This document shows, piece after piece, positions 23,557 through 24,770 of a stretch of DNA of 24,770 bases (position 1 is its first letter; the number at the start of each line of letters is the position of its first letter). Source of the DNA: a virus; the IMG/VR virus record IMGVR_UViG_3300020411_001981, positions 1 through 24,770 of that record. One strand, 5' to 3'. The position numbers and the translations under genes were made by a program. The notes below the pieces were generated by a model that did no database searches, was not told the origin of the DNA, and saw nothing but the letters and a program-made list of their open reading frames with translations.

Positions 23557-24101
23557 CCATCAACAAACTTTGTTATAGCGCGGGCATAAACACCGGCCAG
23601 TTTACCTCGGTTATTATTTATCATCCGCCACTCCTCGACGTTTGTTCCAAAAAAGGGTTCTCCGATAACCGCATAACAATGTGTCTCACGTAAAAACGCG
23701 GACCCTCTCTGGCGAGACTGCCGTGGTTTTACTCCACGCGATGCCAAATCAGGATAGGCTTTATCCATCTCATCCTTCAGGACCGTGGCGAGTTTCAACC
23801 CACCTTTACTAGAGTGCCAATAAAGCCACTCATGGCCAGTCGCTGCGGGGCTGGCGGCATTGAAATGAAGCTCAATAGCCGCTTTTACCCCATCGCACTT
23901 CATCTTACGCGCTACATTGCGGATAGCAGAAGAGTAGGTGCTGAATTCATAGTTATCGTAAATCTTGTAATCCACATCGAGAACATGACCAATCCTGCGG
24001 GCTAGGTCTCGGTTGAAGTCCCACTCACTCACTACATATTCACCAGAGCTGTAAGCTCCTTCATCACCTTTGCGGCTATGGCCTACACAAATACCAATCA
24101 T
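23553..24101 (-). CDS. N-acetylmuramoyl-L-alanine amidase (Amidase_3-type endolysin)
   Basis: A 182-residue zinc amidase that cuts the bond between N-acetylmuramic acid and the stem peptide. Zinc ligands are H8 (VGHSRKGDEG), E26 (VVSEWDFN) and H79 (AIELHFNA). The catalytic Glu is E148 (AVIGEPFFGTN). This order and spacing fit a complete Amidase_3 domain with no cell-wall-binding appendage. No signal peptide, so export depends on the holin-like gene just upstream, whose stop overlaps this ATG (ATGA). Having both an amidase and a muramidase in one cassette is not common for small phages; one could be virion-borne. Confidence 0.9.
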   Translation of the reverse strand: MIGICVGHSRKGDEGAYSSGEYVVSEWDFNRDLARRIGHVLDVDYKIYDNYEFSTYSSAIRNVARKMKCDGVKAAIELHFNAASPAATGHEWLYWHSSKGGLKLATVLKDEMDKAYPDLASRGVKPRQSRQRGSAFLRETHCYAVIGEPFFGTNVEEWRMINNNRGKLAGVYARAITKFVDG

Positions 24102-24265
24102 TTTTTAACCAATCTGTATAAGGATGCGATTCCAACGGCGATTCCCACAATAAGAGATCCCACTCTTAGCCAGTATTCAAACTGTTCCTGCATACTGGTA
24201 ATCAGCCCCAACATCGGGGCGGTCATTCCGACTAAAGAATCAACAACCTTGGAATAGTTAATCAT
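24098..24265 (-). CDS. 55-residue single-membrane-segment protein, candidate holin
   Basis: Read by hand on the minus strand: ATG 24265 to TGA 24098, MINYSKVVDSLVGMTAPMLG... The second half contains a membrane segment (VGSLIVGIAVGIASLY, about residues 35-50) followed by a basic tail RLVKK. The first half is amphipathic with a second weak apolar stretch (LVGMTAPMLGLITSM). It overlaps the upstream stop as ATGATTAA and the amidase start as ATGA, so it is translationally tied to the endolysin. Size, topology and place fit a small holin or pinholin. Function is inferred from context. Confidence 0.65.
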   Translation of the reverse strand: MINYSKVVDSLVGMTAPMLGLITSMQEQFEYWLRVGSLIVGIAVGIASLYRLVKK

Positions 24266-24563
24266 TGTTCAAGTTTCTCAGGGGGTCACGGTTGTAGAGC
24301 TTGTTCATAAGCTGATCTACCTCTTGCTCCAGCTCTCCGATTTTAAGGTTCTGCCTCACATCATCTGGCAAAGACCCACTTCCCCATTTTCCGGCAGGCC
24401 AATCACGAACGAAAATTGCATGTTTCTCGACGTCCTTCGCCAACATCTGGATCTGGAAGTCGTTATGGGCCACCTTGCTCTGCAAGTCACTCGCCCACCA
24501 GACGATCCCTGCCGCCTGAACAGCAAGGCCGACACCGAGAGAAACTATAAACTTTGTGTCCAT
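24258..24563 (-). CDS. membrane-anchored coiled-coil protein, candidate inner-membrane spanin or holin partner
   Basis: A 101-residue protein. An N-terminal membrane segment (IVSLGVGLAVQAAGIVWWA, about residues 6-24) is followed by a periplasmic-type domain. That domain has a first helix (SDLQSKVAHNDFQIQMLAKD), a Trp/Gly/Pro-containing loop (RDWPAGKWGSGSLPDD) and a second coiled coil (IGELEQEVDQLMNKLY). This topology matches an inner-membrane spanin or a membrane protein of the holin region. The upstream lipoprotein gene would be its outer-membrane partner. Its ATG overlaps the lipoprotein stop by one base (TAATG). Similar short proteins are frequent in marine phages and usually unannotated. 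The spanin role is an inference. Confidence 0.6.
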   Translation of the reverse strand: MDTKFIVSLGVGLAVQAAGIVWWASDLQSKVAHNDFQIQMLAKDVEKHAIFVRDWPAGKWGSGSLPDDVRQNLKIGELEQEVDQLMNKLYNRDPLRNLNND

Positions 24564-24770
24564 TACTTCTCCCCAATGATTACCGCACGACGATAACTGT
24601 AGTCGCTGTGAAACTTGTGGTCTTTACGCCCAACTAGGACGCCTTCCTTGAACTGGTAAGACCGCCCTTCAATCAGCGTCACTGTGGGCGGATCGTATAA
24701 TGCGCTGGCGTTCGCGCTTGATGCGCTTTGCGACCCGTTCCATGAGCAACTTACTATGAGGGTCACCAAC
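24563..24770 (-). CDS. small lipoprotein, candidate outer-membrane spanin (start uncertain, may be partial)
   Basis: Sixty-eight codons are visible from a TTG at 24769; the true start may lie outside the window. An apolar stretch ends in LIVSC, an acceptable lipobox, followed by a Ser/Asn/Ala-rich linker (SWNGSQSASSANASALYDP). A compact C-terminal part follows (VTLIEGRSYQFKEGVLVGRK, then YSYRRAVIIGEK). I recall similar C-termini in small lipoproteins of marine phages without assigned function. It overlaps the next gene by one base and would be its natural partner if that gene encodes an inner-membrane spanin. Pro is scarce, unlike Rz1-type outer spanins, so another envelope role is possible. 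Confidence 0.55.
   Translation of the reverse strand, partial: LVTLIVSCSWNGSQSASSANASALYDPPTVTLIEGRSYQFKEGVLVGRKDHKFHSDYSYRRAVIIGEK

Overview
The window looks like part of a tailed double-stranded DNA phage, or a closely related prophage or metagenomic viral contig. It has a large terminase, a family A DNA polymerase, a primase-helicase and a lysis cassette, and no bacterial housekeeping genes. Genes are packed head to tail, mostly with 1-11 base overlaps. The membrane-plus-lipoprotein lysis genes suggest a Gram-negative host. Shine-Dalgarno sequences are scarce. I cannot name a host or a phage genus.

Left block, minus strand, about 11844 down to 1: the large terminase (TerL) is followed by an Arg/Gln/Ala-rich protein, a coiled-coil protein and an open reading frame of at least 2652 codons that leaves the window at its left edge. 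The giant protein has Gly/Ala-rich apolar segments, long coiled coils and a Lys/Ala repeat. By position and composition it is probably a virion or DNA-ejection protein, but I recognise no enzyme domain in the visible part.

Middle block, plus strand, 11874 to 21162: a helix-turn-helix protein resembling a small terminase starts only 29 bases from terL, in the opposite direction. Two unknown genes follow, then a replication/recombination set: RuvC-like resolvase, SF2/SNF2-type helicase, Cas4/RecB-like nuclease with four candidate Fe-S cysteines, probable ssDNA-binding protein, small coiled-coil protein, DNA polymerase A, primase-SF3 helicase and another small coiled-coil protein. The only sizeable intergenic region, 16870-17020, lies just before the polymerase. 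It holds what looks like a folded RNA: an 8-bp closing stem, a 7-bp hairpin, and a 6-base loop able to form a pseudoknot. A strong intrinsic terminator follows, ending about 10 bases before the polymerase start codon. The hairpin and the terminator share complementary 5-mers, so the element could switch. This is the best candidate here for an undescribed regulatory system.

Right block, minus strand, 24770 down to 21131: a translationally overlapping lysis cassette (lipoprotein, membrane-anchored coiled-coil protein, 55-residue holin-like protein, amidase, HExxH metallopeptidase, T4-type lysozyme) is followed by four very basic small proteins and a PD-(D/E)XK-like nuclease. The nuclease converges on, and overlaps, the end of the replication operon. 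No tRNA, CRISPR array, insertion sequence or integrase was seen.
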